From Hungatella hathewayi (lineage in GTDB: Bacteria; Bacillota; Clostridia; Lachnospirales; Lachnospiraceae): DNA of 64,000 bases. Made by a program: the position numbers and the translations under genes. The first letter of the stretch is position 1. The number at the start of each line of letters is the position of its first letter. Shown here in pieces: positions 25,732 through 33,335 of the stretch. Location of the stretch: NCBI GenBank assembly GCA_025149285.1, contig CP102274.1:5606001-5670000 (forward strand). Reading direction: 5' to 3'. The notes under the pieces are model-generated. The model was given only the letters and a program-made list of their open reading frames with translations, ran no database searches and was not told where the DNA came from.

Positions 25732-26406
25732 TTATATATTTTCAATCTGCCAGTCTATGGGCTCCAGCCCGTTGGCTTTTAAATACTCATTGGTTTTACT
25801 GAAATGCCTGCAGCCGAAAAATCCACGGAACGCCGATAACGGACTGGGATGAGGCGCCTCCAGAATCAGATGCTTCGGATTGGTCAGCATACTCTTTTTG
25901 TTCTGTGCCGGCCGGCCCCATAATAAGAATACCATGGGACGGTCCTGCTCGTTTAAAATCTTAATAGCCGCGTCCGTAAACGTCTCCCATCCGATTCCCT
26001 GGTGGGAGTTAGCCGCGTGAGCACGGACTGTCAGCACAGTATTAAGAAGCATAACACCCTGATCCGCCCACTTCTTTAAGTACCCGTTATTGGGGATATC
26101 GCATCCCAGATCATCATGCAGTTCCTGATAAATATTGACCAGGGACGGCGGAATCTCCACATCCGGCTTAACAGAAAAGCAGAGGCCGTGCGCCTGCCCG
26201 TAGTTGTGGTAGGGGTCCTGCCCCAGAATCACCACCTTTACCCTGGAAAGGGGTGTAAACTGAAACGCATTGAAGATGTCATCCGCCTCCGGGAAGACTC
26301 TTCTCGTCTCGTACTCATGTTTGACCTTCTTATAAAGTTCCCTGTAATATGGCTTTTTAAACTCCACGCTCAGTGGCTCCAGCCAGTCATTATCGATCGC
26401 ACCCAT
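25732..26406 (-). CDS. ung: Uracil-DNA glycosylase
   Basis: A 224-residue family 1 uracil-DNA glycosylase that removes uracil from DNA in base-excision repair. Catalytic VVILGQDPYHNYGQAHGL with the active Asp near residue 65, the pocket motif LLWG, and the DNA-intercalating loop APHPSPLSA near 187 are all present. Length matches the family. It sits between hisF and uppP on the same strand, though 53 bases separate it from hisF. No special regulation is visible. Confidence 0.97.
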   Translation of the reverse strand: MGAIDNDWLEPLSVEFKKPYYRELYKKVKHEYETRRVFPEADDIFNAFQFTPLSRVKVVILGQDPYHNYGQAHGLCFSVKPDVEIPPSLVNIYQELHDDLGCDIPNNGYLKKWADQGVMLLNTVLTVRAHAANSHQGIGWETFTDAAIKILNEQDRPMVFLLWGRPAQNKKSMLTNPKHLILEAPHPSPLSAFRGFFGCRHFSKTNEYLKANGLEPIDWQIENI

Positions 26407-26459
26407 ATTGCTGTAATTTCCTTTCGTATTGTTCTGTATTACCTGCCTGATCCCCTCCG

Positions 26460-27221
26460 CTATAATCTCATGGGCAGTCCCCGGTCCGCCAGGAAACGTT
26501 TTAACTCCATGATCTCCAGCTCCTTATAGTGGAACAGGGAGGCCGCCAGCGCAGCATCTGCCTTTCCCTTCGTCAGGGCATTGTAAAAATGCTCTGTCGT
26601 CCCTGCGCCGCCCGATGCGATAACCGGTACGGATACAGAGTCTGCAATAACTGCGTTCAGTTCATCGTCATATCCGGCCTTTGTGCCGTCGCAGTCCATG
26701 CTGGTAAGGAGAATCTCCCCCGCGCCCATGTGGTCCGCCTTCATGGCCCATTCTACAGCATCGAGCCCCGTATCGATACGGCCGCCGTTTTTGTATACAT
26801 TCCAGCCGCTTCCGTCTTCCCGCCTTCTGGCATCGATGGCAACGACCACACACTGGCGCCCGAATTTATCTGCAGCCTCGGAGATCAGTTCCGGTGTATT
26901 GATGGCAGAGGAATTGATGGATATCTTATCCGCCCCCTCCCGCAGAAGCAGTTTAAAATCATCAACCGTACGGATACCGCCGCCCACGGTAAATGGAATA
27001 AAAACTGTTTCCGCCACGCGGCGCACCATATCCACCACCGTGCTCCGGTTATCGGAGGAAGCCGTAATGTCCAGAAAAACCAGTTCATCCGCCCCGGCCT
27101 TATCGTATGCGGCCGCGATCTCCACCGGATCTCCTGCATCCTTTAAATTCACGAAATTGACGCCCTTCACCACGCGTCCGTTATGTACATCGAGACATGG
27201 AATAATCCTTTTCGTCAGCAT
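26460..27221 (-). CDS. hisF: Imidazole glycerol phosphate synthase, cyclase subunit
   Basis: A 253-residue TIM-barrel enzyme. With HisH it converts PRFAR and ammonia into imidazole glycerol phosphate and AICAR in histidine synthesis. Catalytic Asp residues are in IIPCLDVHNGRVVKG (near 11) and CVVVAIDARR (near 130). Other conserved parts: FLDITAS, PFTVGGGIRTVDD, DGTKAGYD and IASGGAGT. hisH lies 11 bases upstream on the same strand. The remaining his genes are not in the window, so this is a detached hisHF pair. Confidence 0.97.
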   Translation of the reverse strand: MLTKRIIPCLDVHNGRVVKGVNFVNLKDAGDPVEIAAAYDKAGADELVFLDITASSDNRSTVVDMVRRVAETVFIPFTVGGGIRTVDDFKLLLREGADKISINSSAINTPELISEAADKFGRQCVVVAIDARRREDGSGWNVYKNGGRIDTGLDAVEWAMKADHMGAGEILLTSMDCDGTKAGYDDELNAVIADSVSVPVIASGGAGTTEHFYNALTKGKADAALAASLFHYKELEIMELKRFLADRGLPMRL

Positions 27222-27232
27222 CCAGCCACCTC

Positions 27233-27841
27233 CTATGGTAATTCAATGAAATTTTTCAAAATCTTTAATCCAGTGGTACCGCTCTTTTCCGGATGGAACT
27301 GGCAGGCAAATACGTTGCCGTGCTCCACGGAGGCGTGAAAACGGACACCGTAAACAGAGGACGCCGCCACATCCTCTTCCTTCTCCGCCTTTAAATAATA
27401 TGAATGGACAAAATACACATATTCCCCGGAAGCCAGTCCTTTAAAAAGCTTTGCATCCGGACGGATGTCCAGACAGTTCCAGCCCATGTGGGGCACCTTA
27501 AGCCCCGGCGTATCCGGAAATCTCACAATCTCCCCCGGAAGAATTCCGAGACCGGAGACCCCTTCACTCTCCCCGCTCCGTTCAAATAAAAGCTGCAGTC
27601 CCAGACAAATCCCCAAAAACGGAGTCCCCTGGTCTGCCACGTGGTGAATCACCTCCACCAGTCCATATTGGCGGAGCTTCCCCATGGCGTCTCCGAACGA
27701 ACCAACCCCAGGCAGAATCACCTTATCCGCAGAAAGAATCGTCTTTTCATCCCGGCTGATGACCGGCTGTTCTCCCAATGCATCCAGCGCCTTTTCCACA
27801 CTTCTCAAATTTCCGGCATCGTAATCAATAATCGCTATCAT
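27233..27841 (-). CDS. hisH: Imidazole glycerol phosphate synthase, glutaminase subunit
   Basis: A 202-residue class I glutamine amidotransferase that feeds ammonia to HisF. The triad is visible: the nucleophile Cys in FLGICLGLQLLF (near residue 80), and His and Glu in CQFHPEKSG (near 184). The start IAIIDYDAGNLRSVEKAL is typical. The ATG at 27841 follows GAGGT by seven bases; a GTG at 27850 overlaps that site. It is the first gene of the hisHF pair. Confidence 0.97.
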   Translation of the reverse strand: MIAIIDYDAGNLRSVEKALDALGEQPVISRDEKTILSADKVILPGVGSFGDAMGKLRQYGLVEVIHHVADQGTPFLGICLGLQLLFERSGESEGVSGLGILPGEIVRFPDTPGLKVPHMGWNCLDIRPDAKLFKGLASGEYVYFVHSYYLKAEKEEDVAASSVYGVRFHASVEHGNVFACQFHPEKSGTTGLKILKNFIELP

Positions 27842-27968
27842 GGCCGTCACCTCGTATCGCCTTTTTTCAACATTCTATCACAGGAACCCTCATTGTTCAA
27901 CATTCAACCGCCGATTACACCAATTCCGGCTGCAGCCGCCTCCTCCGGTGTCTCAGACGGCCACTCCT

Positions 27969-28586
27969 CTATAACGTCCTTATAAACTCCACGGAATTCA
28001 TCGGAACAGACACGGCACGTTCCCCCATTTCAGCGGAAAGCTGCGCAAATTTCCCATGTATCCGGTACATATGAGCCTTTTTATTCAGTGATACCGTCTT
28101 CTCAAACGGCCACCGAATCACCGTAGGCGTGCCAAACCCCACTCCCAGCTCAAGGATCAGCAGTTTTTTATTAAGAGTACCGGCCAGCCAGGCCGTATAC
28201 CGGTTCCACTGAGGCAGATATCCCTCCTCAATATAGGTTTCCGCCTGAATGGTATTTCCCGTAAGCGGAGCGCCGCAGTGGGGGCAAATATCCTCCGGAA
28301 TCTCCCCCGGCTCCCAGATATCCTTCGTACAGGAGCGTGAGCACTGGCGCCACGTCTCATTTCCGCATGGCGCCACAATCCTCGCCGCCTCGATCCCTGA
28401 CTCAAAAATCCTGGCGTCCGTCACCGTAGTCACCAGAAAAAAATCCTTTCCCTCCGTCAACTCCGCCAGCTTCCCATACCCCTCATCAAGATCCGGAACA
28501 AGCTCCGCCCTCCACTCTTCCCCCAGACCGATCAATAACTTCTCACACTCATCGATTTCCTGTCTTATATTCTGATTTTCTTTCAT
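27969..28586 (-). CDS. Sirtuin-like protein lacking the N-terminal NAD-binding part
   Basis: A 205-residue protein that resembles the middle and end of Sir2 deacetylases. FLVTTVTDARIFESGI stands where VTQNIDGLHQKAG normally is. A zinc module follows (WRQCSRSC then CPHCGAPL, four Cys), then YIEEGYLPQW and a LILELGVGFGTP segment. The usual GAGxS phosphate loop is missing, and the catalytic HG site reads PCG. Activity as a deacetylase is therefore doubtful; the fold is an inference. It stands alone, downstream of a structured repeat that separates it from the divergent DUF4430 gene. Confidence 0.6.
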   Translation of the reverse strand: MKENQNIRQEIDECEKLLIGLGEEWRAELVPDLDEGYGKLAELTEGKDFFLVTTVTDARIFESGIEAARIVAPCGNETWRQCSRSCTKDIWEPGEIPEDICPHCGAPLTGNTIQAETYIEEGYLPQWNRYTAWLAGTLNKKLLILELGVGFGTPTVIRWPFEKTVSLNKKAHMYRIHGKFAQLSAEMGERAVSVPMNSVEFIRTL

Positions 28587-28754
28587 TCTTATCTCCCTTT
28601 CCCATCCTGCTCACTCACCAGCCCTGCCTCATCAGCCCTGGTGCCTGCTTACCAATTACCCCTCATTATACATCATGCCCTCCCACTCGAAAAGTCTTTT
28701 CTTATTACCAGCCACCTGTTTTATTCTTCCCCTCCCTCATACAGCCAGTACACA

Positions 28755-29047
28755 GCCCCATAGCTTCCGGGCGGCGCGGGGAGTGGGAGGGACGGGGGAG
28801 CGAACTGTTTCCTTTTCTGAGGTTCGCAGGAACTTGAGCAGACAGGCAGGAAAAAGGGGTGGTGAAAGTTGGCCTCAAAGCCAACTTTCAAGAGAACACG
28901 GAGGCGAAGTCCTTCAGGAGTTCGGCGGAGTTTTCTCGATCCGCCCCTTTTTCCTGCCTGTCTGCTCTAGTACCTGCCACCGAAGAAACGAGAAACGGTT
29001 CGATCCCCGTCCCTCCCACTCCCCGCGCCGCCCGGAAGCTATGGGGC
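28755..29047 (+). ncRNA. Structured repeat element A, copy 1 (candidate undescribed RNA)
   Basis: A 293-base element dominated by a long fold-back in the 575-base gap 28587-29161. Outer arms 28755-28797 and 29005-29047 are perfectly complementary over 43 bases. Further in, CGAACTGTTTC pairs with GAAACGGTTCG, the one wobble being U-G on the + strand. A 24-bp helix GAGCAGACAGG.../...CCTGTCTGCTC follows. The apex holds a hairpin GAAAGTTGGC-CTCAAA-GCCAACTTTC and a second hairpin around TCCTTCAGGA. Copy 2 at 55102-55394 has the same length, loops and architecture with altered but paired stems. It is a repeat as well; I call it RNA because of the covariation and wobble pattern. Confidence 0.7.
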
Positions 29048-29090
29048 GTTACCTCCCTCCAAAAAAGAATCAACATCTGCCTCATTTTTC

Positions 29091-29120
29091 TTGAGTTTCC
29101 CCACCTCCCTATGCTATACT
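29091..29120 (+). promoter_or_regulatory. Promoter of the DUF4430/ECF unit
   Basis: TTGAGT (29091-29096) and TATACT (29115-29120) are separated by 18 bases, about 40 bases before the start codon and just after repeat element A copy 1. Confidence 0.6.
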
Positions 29121-29161
29121 TAGTCAGAATAAGATTTCAGATGAACAGAAGGAAGACTTTA

Positions 29162-29602
29162 ATGATGAATACAGACAAACAAAGACACAAGAGACTGAAA
29201 CGCCCCTCCCCGTTTCTGGGGGCCTGCGTAGCGGTTGCCGTGCTCGCACTGCTGCTGGTTATCTATAACATTTCCAAACCGGTTCCCATGGTTGGAAGCA
29301 AGACCATCACCATCGATGTGGTTTACAAAGACGGAAAAGAAGACAGCTATCACGTCACCACCGAAGCACAGTACTTAAAAGGAGCAGCGGACGCCATTCC
29401 GGAGCTCACCCTGGACGGCACAGTCACAGAAGAATACGGTCTGATGATAACCACGGTCAATGGAGTGCGGGCGGACTACACACAGGATGGCGCCTACTGG
29501 GCGCTGCTTCTAAATGATGAGCCCTGCAACTACGGCATCAGTATGCAGCCCATTAAAGACGGCGAACACTACAAACTTGTCTATACACCGGCGGACCAGT
29601 GA
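29162..29602 (+). CDS. DUF4430 domain protein, membrane-anchored
   Basis: A 146-residue protein with a basic N-terminus and one hydrophobic helix (about residues 19-40) that anchors it outside the membrane. The domain that follows resembles DUF4430: KTITIDVVYKDGKEDSYHV, then DGAYWALLLNDEPCNYGIS and PIKDGEHYKLVYTPA. DUF4430 domains resemble the ligand-binding end of transcobalamin-like proteins and often sit beside ECF transporter S components, as here. The ATG at 29162 follows AAGGAA; a longer open frame upstream would translate repeat element A and is rejected. The ligand is unknown, a cobalamin-like compound being one possibility. Confidence 0.8.
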   Translation: MMNTDKQRHKRLKRPSPFLGACVAVAVLALLLVIYNISKPVPMVGSKTITIDVVYKDGKEDSYHVTTEAQYLKGAADAIPELTLDGTVTEEYGLMITTVNGVRADYTQDGAYWALLLNDEPCNYGISMQPIKDGEHYKLVYTPADQ

Positions 29603-29653
29603 TGGAACCGCCGTTTCTTTGGCCGCTTACAGGTTCGCAGTGAGGAGGAAACC

Positions 29654-30148
29654 ATGAAAACAAAGGAACTTGTCCGCGACGCGTTTCTTGCCGCTCTCCT
29701 TCTGGTGCTGCAGGTCAGTCTCTCCTGGCTTCCGAATATTGAGCTGGTGTCTCTCCTGATGATTCTGTATACACTCGTATTCCGCCGCCATGTTTGGGTC
29801 ATCCTCTACGTGTTCGTCATTCTGGAGGGACTGATCTACGGCTTCGGCCTCTGGTGGTTTTCTTATCTCTACGTATGGGCCTTCCTGTGTACAGCCGTGT
29901 TTCTCATGCGATGGACCGGTAAACCGCGGACAATTTCCGCCGCACTGCTTGCCGGAATCTTCGGCATGCTCTTCGGACTGCTCTGTGCTGTTTCCTACTT
30001 TTTTACAGGCGGTCCCGGAGCCGCCCTTGCCTGGTGGACAGCCGGAATTCCCTTCGACATCATCCACGGCATCAGCAACTTTACCGTGACACTTCTGTTG
30101 TTTGAACCGCTCTATCATCTGTTAACCAGACTGAAAAACCAGTTTTAA
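29654..30148 (+). CDS. ECF transporter S component
   Basis: A 164-residue membrane protein with about five to six hydrophobic helices, the size and layout of an ECF substrate-binding S component. The start RDAFLAALLLVLQVSLSWLP and the late FDIIHGISNFTVTLLLFEPLYHLL are typical. It would bind a vitamin or similar ligand and needs a shared energising module (EcfA, EcfA', EcfT), which is not encoded in this window. GAGGAGG is upstream. It follows the DUF4430 gene by about 50 bases, which may supply an extracellular ligand-binding part. Confidence 0.78.
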   Translation: MKTKELVRDAFLAALLLVLQVSLSWLPNIELVSLLMILYTLVFRRHVWVILYVFVILEGLIYGFGLWWFSYLYVWAFLCTAVFLMRWTGKPRTISAALLAGIFGMLFGLLCAVSYFFTGGPGAALAWWTAGIPFDIIHGISNFTVTLLLFEPLYHLLTRLKNQF

Positions 30149-30168
30149 TATATCAAAGGAGAACTAAA

Positions 30169-31374
30169 ATGGAATCTGCAGTTGTAAGGATTAAAAAAGG
30201 CGAAGGCCGCTCACTAAAGGCCGGAGGCATGTGGATTTATGACAATGAAATCGACACCATAAAAGGGGATTTCACCAACGGGGACATGGTATTCGTGGAA
30301 GACTTTGACGGTTACCCGCTGGGCCACGGCTTCATCAACACCAACTCCCGTCTGACGGTCCGCATGATGTCCCGAAAAAAAGACGCCGTTATCGATGATG
30401 CCTTCATCGAAATGAGGGTGCGCGCCGCGTGGGAGTACAGAAAGACGACGACAGACACCTCCAGCTGCCGCATCATTTTCGGGGAGGCTGACTTTCTTCC
30501 CGGAATCGTCATCGATAAATTTGCGGACGTTCTCGTTGTGGAATCACTTGCGCTGGGCATTGACCGGTTCAAGACCATGATTCTGGATCAGGTAAAGAAG
30601 GTTCTGGCGGAAGACGGAATCCACATACGCGGCGTCTACGAACGGAGTGACGCCAAAGTACGCCTGCAGGAAGGCATGGAACGCTTCAAGGGCTTTATCG
30701 GCGATCCCTTCGACACGAAGGTGGAAATCGTAGAAAATAACGTACATTATATGGTAGATGTAAAAGACGGGCAGAAGACCGGCTTCTTTCTGGATCAGAA
30801 ATACAACAGACTGGCCATCCAGAGACTCTGTCCGGGCAAACGGGTATTAGACTGCTTCACCCACACCGGTTCCTTTGCTTTAAATGCCGGTCTGGCCGGC
30901 GCTTCCTCCGTCTTAGGCGTTGATGCCTCCGAGCTGGGAGTCGCCCAGGCAGAAGAAAACGCAGCGTTAAACGGCCTTTCCGACACGGTTCACTTCCGCT
31001 GCGCAGACGTCTTCGAGCTGCTTCCCGAACTGGAACGCCAGGGTGAAAAATTCGACGTCGTCATCCTGGATCCTCCCGCCTTCACCAAGTCCAGAAGCTC
31101 CGTAAAAAATGCAGTAAAAGGCTATCGGGAGATCAATTTACGAGGCATGAAGCTGGTGACGGATGGCGGCTACTTAGCCACCTGCTCCTGTTCTCACTTT
31201 ATGACTCCGGAACTGTTTGAAAAGACCATCCGGGAGGCGGCCTCCAATGTCCATAAACGCCTCCGCCAGGTCGAATACCGGACCCAGGCCCCGGATCACC
31301 CCATACTCTGGTCTGGAGATGAAACCTCTTATTATTTAAAATTCTTCATCTTCCAGGTGTGTGACGAGAAGTAA
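30169..31374 (+). CDS. 23S rRNA m5C methyltransferase, RlmI family
   Basis: A 401-residue class I SAM-dependent methyltransferase. An N-terminal PUA-like RNA-binding domain (about residues 1-75: VRIKKGEGRSLKAGGMWIYDNEI) is followed by a linking domain with FLPGIVIDKFADVLVVE. The catalytic Rossmann domain has VLDCFTHTGSFALNAGL, the SAM-acidic loop VLGVDAS and LDPPAFTKS. The C-terminal CSCSHFM carries a conserved Cys. This is the YccW/RlmI layout that modifies C1962 of 23S rRNA, inferred from the family. AAAGGAG precedes the ATG. It follows the ECF gene by 20 bases and is probably cotranscribed. Confidence 0.9.
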   Translation: MESAVVRIKKGEGRSLKAGGMWIYDNEIDTIKGDFTNGDMVFVEDFDGYPLGHGFINTNSRLTVRMMSRKKDAVIDDAFIEMRVRAAWEYRKTTTDTSSCRIIFGEADFLPGIVIDKFADVLVVESLALGIDRFKTMILDQVKKVLAEDGIHIRGVYERSDAKVRLQEGMERFKGFIGDPFDTKVEIVENNVHYMVDVKDGQKTGFFLDQKYNRLAIQRLCPGKRVLDCFTHTGSFALNAGLAGASSVLGVDASELGVAQAEENAALNGLSDTVHFRCADVFELLPELERQGEKFDVVILDPPAFTKSRSSVKNAVKGYREINLRGMKLVTDGGYLATCSCSHFMTPELFEKTIREAASNVHKRLRQVEYRTQAPDHPILWSGDETSYYLKFFIFQVCDEK

Positions 31375-31426
31375 ACTATAACAGCTCTGCCGGGCGCAGC
31401 CCCTCCTTCTGTACCAAAGCCGTCTC

Positions 31427-31978
31427 CTATTCCACGCGGCTGATTCGATACAGGAGGTGGGGCATGTCCAGTCCGTAATAATGCTTGACGATGCTGCCGC
31501 AAACGGTCATTCCGTTTCGCTCCGCAACCGCTCTGGATGGACCGTTGTTCTCCCGGATTATGGAGTAAACCGCTTCCGCTCCCAGCTTCTCAAACGCATA
31601 ATCCCTGCATGCGGCTGCCGCTTCCAGCGCATATCCGTGGTGCCAGAACTCCATTCTGAACAGGTACCCGACTTCCAGCACCTCGCTGTCTCCAACCTCC
31701 TGCATGGTGAGCCCGCACTGTCCGATCACTTCCCCCGTCTCCTTTAAGACCACGGCCCACAGGCCGAAACCGTACGTTTCGTAGCGCATAAGCTGGCGGT
31801 CCAGCCAATCGGCGGCCTCCCAGTCCTCGAACGCGTGCTCATAGGCGTACATCACCTCTTCATCTTTTAACATCAGGCAGAGTGCACCGTAATCTGACCT
31901 CCGCAGCCGCCGCAGGATCAGTCTCTTTGTTTCCAGAATGATCTCATCATCTGTATTCTCCTCCGTAACGTTCCCCAT
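31427..31978 (-). CDS. GNAT family N-acetyltransferase (RimJ/RimL-like)
   Basis: A 183-residue acetyltransferase. The start ETKRLILRRLRRSDYGALC is typical of the RimJ/RimL group. The acetyl-CoA site is seen as VIGQCGL, then LEVGYLFRMEFWHHGYALEAA, with the partner NNGPSRAVAERNGMT near residue 150. The ATG at 31978 follows GGAGGAGG. Substrate unknown. It is a single-gene unit next to the long-hairpin element B, whose left arm begins 45 bases upstream of its start. Confidence 0.88.
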   Translation of the reverse strand: MGNVTEENTDDEIILETKRLILRRLRRSDYGALCLMLKDEEVMYAYEHAFEDWEAADWLDRQLMRYETYGFGLWAVVLKETGEVIGQCGLTMQEVGDSEVLEVGYLFRMEFWHHGYALEAAAACRDYAFEKLGAEAVYSIIRENNGPSRAVAERNGMTVCGSIVKHYYGLDMPHLLYRISRVE

Positions 31979-32022
31979 AATAGCCTCCTCCTTCTCTTTG
32001 TGTCTGTATTTCATCGCCTGTC

Positions 32023-32306
32023 ACTGTTCTCAGTCCCTGTTGTCTCCTGCTCCCCGGTCAGTCCCGGCAGGCTCATGCGGCCTTTCCTGTGACTTTGCAG
32101 GGGATTAGAAGTTCTTAACGCGCAAAATTTTTCGTTCAGGGGAAATGTCCACCTGTCTGAGCGAATGCGAGTTTGGGCATTTCCCCTGGTTTTTAGAAAA
32201 ATTCTGCACGTTTAGAACTTCTTATGCCCGAAACCGGAACAGGAAAGGCCGCATGAGCCTGCCGGGACTGACCGGGGAGCAGGGGACAACAGGGACTGGG
32301 AACAGT
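32023..32306 (+). ncRNA. Long-hairpin repeat element B (candidate structured RNA)
   Basis: A 284-base fold-back in the 439-base gap between the divergent GNAT and LytTR genes. Outer arms 32023-32090 and 32239-32306 are complementary over 68 bases with only two non-Watson-Crick positions, both U-G when read on the + strand. Inner helices: AGAAGTTCT/AGAACTTCT, GCAAAATTTTT/AAAAATTCTGC and CAGGGGAAATG/CATTTCCCCTG, with a loop of about 35 bases holding GAGCGAATGCGAG. It shares no clear sequence with element A. Function unknown; it could also be a DNA hairpin element such as a non-autonomous mobile repeat. Confidence 0.55.
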
Positions 32307-32417
32307 AACTCATCGCCTCTCAGGGCATCCTGGCCGTTTTCCCTTGTTCTTTCTTCCGGCCGATTCTATAATAATACCATAAATCCGGTGCACGGGACAT
32401 CAAAAAAGGAGAATCAT

Positions 32418-32855
32418 ATGAAAATAACACTGCACGAAGGACTCGATCTTTCCGAGCCCGAAATCGAAATCCGGTGTCATATTGCCGACCCGCGGCTTAA
32501 GCGTCTCATAGACTATATCCATCAGTATTCCTTTTCGCTGGAAGGGCGTATCGGTGAGGCCTCCTTCTACCTGCATTCCGAGGAAATCATCTACGTGGAT
32601 TCCGCTGACGGGCGCACCTTCCTCTACAGCGGAAAAAATGTATACGAAAGCCGCGAGACGCTTGCATCCCTGGAGGAAAAGCTGGCCAACACCACCTTTG
32701 TCAGAATCAGCAAAAACTGTATCGTAAATACCGCCTGGTTGAAAAGCGTGTCCCCTCTGTGGAATCACAGACTGGAGGCCCTGCTGAAAAACGGCGAAAA
32801 ACTCATTGTCAGCAGAAATTATATTCCTGCACTGAAAGAAAAGTTATCCCAATAA
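32418..32855 (+). CDS. LytTR DNA-binding domain regulator
   Basis: A 145-residue protein. The N-terminal part (about 1-50) has no receiver domain. The C-terminal part (about 50-140) is a LytTR DNA-binding domain: EEIIYVDSADGRTFLYSGKNVYESRETLASLEEKL, FVRISKNCIVN and LIVSRNYIPALKEKL. Stand-alone LytTR proteins of this size are usually encoded with a DUF3021 membrane protein, as here, with 14 bases between the genes. The ATG at 32418 follows AAAAGGAG; the long upstream extension would read through element B. It probably autoregulates this pair. Confidence 0.88.
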   Translation: MKITLHEGLDLSEPEIEIRCHIADPRLKRLIDYIHQYSFSLEGRIGEASFYLHSEEIIYVDSADGRTFLYSGKNVYESRETLASLEEKLANTTFVRISKNCIVNTAWLKSVSPLWNHRLEALLKNGEKLIVSRNYIPALKEKLSQ

Positions 32856-32869
32856 AAGGAGGAAATGCC

Positions 32870-33298
32870 ATGAAACGATTATTAAGAACCTATCTTCCCA
32901 GTTCGGCGATCGCCTTTACCATCGTCATCCTGTTCAGCGTCATCTTTAACCTGATTCTGGGAAAACACGATGCGCTGAGCAGCATCTTTGTCCTGGAACT
33001 CGCGGGGCTCATTCTTTTAATCCAGTTTGTATCCGCCGTATGTGACCGCATCCCGTTCCAGTCGAAAAAAGCATATCAGATCACATTTTATGCCCTGGAA
33101 TATGCCATTGTCCTGATTGCAGGCTTCCTGCTGAACTGGGCGGCGTTTACCATCAGCAGTTTTCTTTACACGACACTGCTCTGGCTGTTTATCGCATTCC
33201 TGATCGACCGGTACTTTACGGCCGTACACCGCCATGAAGCCGAGGAGATCAACCGTCTCATTCTCTCCCAGAATCAAAAAGAGGAGCAGATTCCATAA
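32870..33298 (+). CDS. DUF3021 family membrane protein
   Basis: A 142-residue protein with four predicted membrane helices (about residues 10-35, 42-65, 75-98 and 100-122), matching DUF3021, whose members pair with LytTR regulators. In known pairs the membrane protein restrains the regulator, so an inhibitory role is likely but inferred. GGAGG lies seven bases upstream of the ATG at 32870. The basic end (HRHEAEEINRL) would be cytosolic. Confidence 0.82.
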   Translation: MKRLLRTYLPSSAIAFTIVILFSVIFNLILGKHDALSSIFVLELAGLILLIQFVSAVCDRIPFQSKKAYQITFYALEYAIVLIAGFLLNWAAFTISSFLYTTLLWLFIAFLIDRYFTAVHRHEAEEINRLILSQNQKEEQIP

Positions 33299-33335
33299 CC
33301 GATCCTGTGGAATCATGCTCCCTCTTACCAAAACG

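Noticed and set aside
28798..29004. Hammerhead or other self-cleaving ribozyme inside element A
   Set aside because: CTGAGG and GAAAC fragments are present but not in the required junction order, and the copies do not preserve a hammerhead core.
28859..29161. N-terminal extension of the DUF4430 protein through element A
   Set aside because: It would translate the repeat's inner arms; the promoter TTGAGT-18-TATACT and ribosome site lie downstream, at 29091-29154.
32145..32417. N-terminal extension of the LytTR protein through element B
   Set aside because: The ATG at 32418 has an ideal AAAAGGAG site; the extension reads only the hairpin arm and is not LytTR-like.
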